NCBI GenBank assembly: GCA_009778255.1 | Contig: WRKD01000130.1 | Span: 1-8,018 of the forward strand | DNA: 8,018 nucleotides | Direction: 5' to 3' | Source of the DNA: Bacillota bacterium | GTDB taxonomy: Bacteria > Bacillota > Dehalobacteriia > UBA4068 | In this document: piece after piece, positions 5,743 through 8,018 of the stretch | Layout: the number at the start of each line of letters is the position of its first letter | Position numbering within the stretch: the first letter of the stretch is position 1 | Made by a program: the position numbers and the translations under genes | Notes under the pieces: generated by a model | Database searches by the model: none | What the model was told of the DNA's origin: nothing | Seen by the model: the letters and a program-made list of their open reading frames with translations, nothing else

Positions 5743-5823
5743 ATTTCGGCAAAAAGGCGTGAACAGTAATTAAACGCATTTATAGTGTTCAATTCACCCT
5801 TTTCAATAATGCTGTTGAAAGAT
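5743..5823. other. Intergenic stretch without recognised gene
   Basis: AT-rich DNA between the repeat element and the chemotaxis gene promoter. Both strands have frequent stops. TGAACA and TGTTCA form a weak inverted pair around 5760-5790. I see no RNA gene or riboswitch in it. Confidence 0.5.
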
Positions 5824-5831
5824 TAATCTTT
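5818..5831. repeat. 14-bp perfect palindrome AAAGATTAATCTTT
   Basis: A perfect palindrome that overlaps the -35 element of the sigma-28-like promoter (5824-5827). Its position would suit a dimeric regulator. AT-rich palindromes of this length can also arise by chance. Confidence 0.4.
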
Positions 5832-5850
5832 GGTTCATTATTACCGATAA
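5824..5850 (+). promoter_or_regulatory. Sigma-28 (SigD/FliA)-type promoter of the chemotaxis receptor gene
   Basis: TAAT (5824-5827), a 15-nt spacer, then ACCGATAA (5843-5850). The flagellar sigma factor consensus is TAAA-N15-GCCGATAA, so 3 of 4 and 7 of 8 positions match at exactly the right spacing. The gene downstream is a chemotaxis receptor, a typical sigma-28 target. Transcription would start near 5857, about 45 nt before the ATG. Confidence 0.65.
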
Positions 5851-5856
5851 AAACAA

Positions 5857-5862
5857 TATAAT
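5857..5862 (+). promoter_or_regulatory. Alternative sigma-A -10 box (TATAAT) before the chemotaxis gene
   Basis: A perfect TATAAT, 41 bp before the ATG, with only a weak TTCATT at the -35 position (17-bp spacing) and no TG extension. It could give basal expression alongside the sigma-28-like promoter, or be incidental in AT-rich DNA. Confidence 0.3.
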
Positions 5863-5903
5863 GTGAAAACCAATGTTAATTTAAAAGAAATGAGGAAGAA
5901 TTA

Positions 5904-7982
5904 ATGAAAATAAAAAGCCTTGGAATGAAAATCTCTTTAATAGTAACTTTGTTAATCGTAGTTATTATTGGAATAATCTATTGGATTGTCATGGCTGAAA
6001 CGAAATCTCTCATAAATGAGCTTACCACAGCTGAAGCAGAAGCCGCCAATATTTCTTTTGCAAGAGCCCTTGAAGAACAGCAAGATGACGCCTATATACG
6101 CGCCTCAATAATCGCACATGAAGATAATGTTATAGAATATGTACTAAATAATGATTCAGAAGGGCTAAAGCATGAAATAACCACTTTCATGGATGGTATG
6201 GATATTATCACGATTTGCAATAAAAATGGTACAGCGCTGGCGCGAGGTCATAATGATACACTAGGCGATAATGTTTTGAACCAAAAATCACTAGCGACCC
6301 CCCTTAGTACAGGACAAGGAGTCCGTACAATAGAACATGGAGGTACGTCGGGGCTTTCTACCAGAGGAAGCGCCCCCATTAAAGATTCAGAAGGGAATAT
6401 CATTGGCGCAGTAAGTTGCGGCAACGATTTATCTTTGACTCAGTATATAGATGATATTAAAAAACGTAGCAACTGTGAAGTAACACTATTCGATGGTGAT
6501 ACTCGTATCAATACCACACTAATTGATGATCAAGGTAACAGGGTGATAGGAACGAAAGCCAGCCAAACTGTAATCGATTTAGTTCTTGAGAAAAGGCAAA
6601 ATTACTCGCTGCAAACCGTACTGTTCGGCGCAACTTATGCCGCCTACTACTCGCCACTTATCCGAGATGATGAAGTTCTTGGCATACTTTTTGTGGGAAT
6701 ACACATAGATTCCACTTTAGCGCATCAAAAAACAATGTTAATGCAGGTATTGCAAGCAGCTATTATTTCCGGAATAATGGCCTGCGTTTTAATATTTTTA
6801 TTTAGTCTTTTCTCGGTTAGCAAACCATTGAAAAAAATCGGGGTCGTGGCAGAAAAAATCAGCTCCGGTAATCTTAATATTTCTTCATCCTCTTCAGAAA
6901 TAATAAAAGTAAACTCGGCAGATGAAATAGGTCAACTGGCGCGAGCCTTAGAGCATTCTTATATGCAATTAAGAGGTTATATTGGGGAAATACAAGCAAA
7001 TATGCAGAGTTTAGCCAAAGGCGACCTTACTACTGAATGTACATATGATTTCAAAGGCGATTTCATACTGATCAAAGATTCAATTAATATTATTATGCGC
7101 GACCTTAATCTTACTATGAGCAAAGCATATTCTTCTACTTCTCAAGTTGCCGACGGCGCTAAACAAATTGCCGACGGCGCACAAACCTTAGCTCAGGGAT
7201 CAACCGAACAGGCAGCCTCTGTACAGCAGCTTTCTTCAGCCATATCTAAAATGGCGGAAAAAACTAAAACAAATGCCGAAATGGCAGATCGCGCTTCTTC
7301 GCTAGCAAATTCTATTATGAAAAATGCTGAAACAGGAAGCCGTCAAATGGACGAAATGATGACAGCTGTAAGTGATATAAATCAAGCCAGTCAAAGCATA
7401 AGCAGAGTTATCAAGGTCATAGATGATATAGCTTTTCAAACAAATATCCTGGCACTCAACGCTGCCGTTGAAGCGGCGCGAGCAGGGCAACACGGTAAAG
7501 GTTTTGCAGTCGTTGCAGAAGAAGTACGCAATCTGGCGGCTAAAAGCGCCGAAGCCGCTAAAGAAACCAGCGATATGATACAAAATTCTATGGAAAAAGC
7601 AGAATTAGGCGCTAAAATAGCCTCCGAAACCTCCTCTAGTTTAACAGAAATCGTCTCTGGCATAAACGAAAGCACCCAAATTGTAGCCCAAATAGCTAAA
7701 TCGTCTACTGAACAAACATTGAGTATATCCCAAATCAATACTGGCATAGATCAAGTAGCGCAAGTGGTGCAGCAAAACAGTGCCACAGCCGAACAAAGCG
7801 CAGCTGCCTCTCAAGAAATGAGCGGGCAAGCCAGTGTATTGGAACAGCTGATTTCTCAATTCAAACTTAATAATAGTTCCGGCAATAAAAGACTTGCGCA
7901 AGCCCGTAATAAACAATTGGAAATAGCGGAAAACAGCAGCTATACGCAGCAAAACGTTGCTGAAAACTATGGTAAGTATTAA
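5904..7982 (+). CDS. Methyl-accepting chemotaxis protein with extracytoplasmic Cache-type sensor
   Basis: This 692-residue transmembrane receptor signals through CheA/CheW to the flagellar motor. The first membrane segment is at ~10-31 and the second at ~282-305. The ~250 residues between them form a double-Cache-like sensor, with INTTLIDDQGNRVIGTKAS and YYSPLIRDDEVLGILFVGI near its distal half. A HAMP domain follows (~303-358, P308, DEIGQLA at 340-346), then a second HAMP-like segment (~358-408, containing AKGDLT). The signalling coiled coil spans ~410-656, with the conserved hairpin tip FQTNILALNAAVEAARAG at 511-528 and GFAVVAEEVRNLA after it. The C-terminus (AENYGKY) lacks a NWETF-type CheR-docking pentapeptide. 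GAGG lies 8 nt before the ATG. The ligand cannot be read from the sequence; Cache domains often bind small organic acids, amino acids or related metabolites. Confidence 0.96.
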   Translation: MKIKSLGMKISLIVTLLIVVIIGIIYWIVMAETKSLINELTTAEAEAANISFARALEEQQDDAYIRASIIAHEDNVIEYVLNNDSEGLKHEITTFMDGMDIITICNKNGTALARGHNDTLGDNVLNQKSLATPLSTGQGVRTIEHGGTSGLSTRGSAPIKDSEGNIIGAVSCGNDLSLTQYIDDIKKRSNCEVTLFDGDTRINTTLIDDQGNRVIGTKASQTVIDLVLEKRQNYSLQTVLFGATYAAYYSPLIRDDEVLGILFVGIHIDSTLAHQKTMLMQVLQAAIISGIMACVLIFLFSLFSVSKPLKKIGVVAEKISSGNLNISSSSSEIIKVNSADEIGQLARALEHSYMQLRGYIGEIQANMQSLAKGDLTTECTYDFKGDFILIKDSINIIMRDLNLTMSKAYSSTSQVADGAKQIADGAQTLAQGSTEQAASVQQLSSAISKMAEKTKTNAEMADRASSLANSIMKNAETGSRQMDEMMTAVSDINQASQSISRVIKVIDDIAFQTNILALNAAVEAARAGQHGKGFAVVAEEVRNLAAKSAEAAKETSDMIQNSMEKAELGAKIASETSSSLTEIVSGINESTQIVAQIAKSSTEQTLSISQINTGIDQVAQVVQQNSATAEQSAAASQEMSGQASVLEQLISQFKLNNSSGNKRLAQARNKQLEIAENSSYTQQNVAENYGKY

Positions 7983-8002
7983 GAAAATAATAAAAAGGGC
8001 GC

Positions 8003-8018
8003 TGGGCGAAATAGCCCA
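8003..8018 (+). terminator. Probable terminator of the chemotaxis gene, cut by the window edge
   Basis: TGGGC-GAAATA-GCCCA forms a 5-bp stem that ends on the last base of the window, 20 bp after the stop codon. The bases before it (GGGCGC) could pair with sequence beyond the edge to lengthen the stem. The T-run needed to confirm a terminator lies outside the window. Confidence 0.45.

Noticed and set aside
5438..5903. Search for a cobalamin riboswitch ahead of the operon containing cobO
   Set aside because: No B12-box-like sequence or long structured leader was found on the minus strand. The predicted leader from the -10 at 5465 is only about 20 nt.
7302..7952. Minus-strand open frames within the chemotaxis gene
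   Set aside because: They overlap one another and lie antisense to the conserved signalling domain. No ribosome sites or recognisable products.

Overview
The window looks like chromosomal DNA of a low-to-moderate-GC Firmicute, either Clostridia or Negativicutes. A spoVG homologue, AGGAG-type ribosome binding sites before most genes, TGnTATAAT promoters and an rluB/HI0933-family gene cluster all point this way. The genus cannot be fixed from the sequence alone.

Layout. Positions 1-2102 (minus strand) hold the first 700 codons of a large secreted protein whose 3' end lies outside the window. After a signal peptide it has two copies of a discoidin-like (F5/8 type C-like) domain joined by a Gly-Thr linker, then an L-type (legume-like) lectin domain, then the start of an InlB/Flg_new-type repeat. 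It is probably a carbohydrate-binding surface adhesin. It has its own extended -10 promoter and a 5'-leader inverted repeat. Two tandem minus-strand terminators separate it from spoVG.

Positions 2386-2670 encode SpoVG (minus strand). Its leader carries an extended -10 promoter and a possible 27-residue leader peptide that ends next to the spoVG start. Positions 2857-5437 form a compact minus-strand operon: rluB (23S rRNA pseudouridine synthase), cobO (corrinoid adenosyltransferase, 11-nt overlap with rluB) and an HI0933/BaiN-type flavoprotein. No strong terminator follows it, so some readthrough into spoVG is possible.

Positions 5438-5903 are a divergent intergenic region crowded with small repeats. 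It contains a GC-rich palindrome inside the rluB promoter, a 7/14-bp AGNNAGG tandem repeat and a 12-bp tandem repeat that duplicates a start codon. It also holds a 35-codon ORF that looks like the 5' stub of a larger gene. Directly after the stub comes a ~90-bp palindrome-rich element with a candidate 6-bp flanking duplication. A sigma-28-like promoter then leads into a 692-residue methyl-accepting chemotaxis protein (5904-7982, plus strand). A hairpin at the right edge is probably its terminator, cut by the window end.

The genes are mostly ordinary. The parts most worth a second look are the lectin/discoidin surface protein, the spoVG leader, and the interrupted gene stub with its repeat element.
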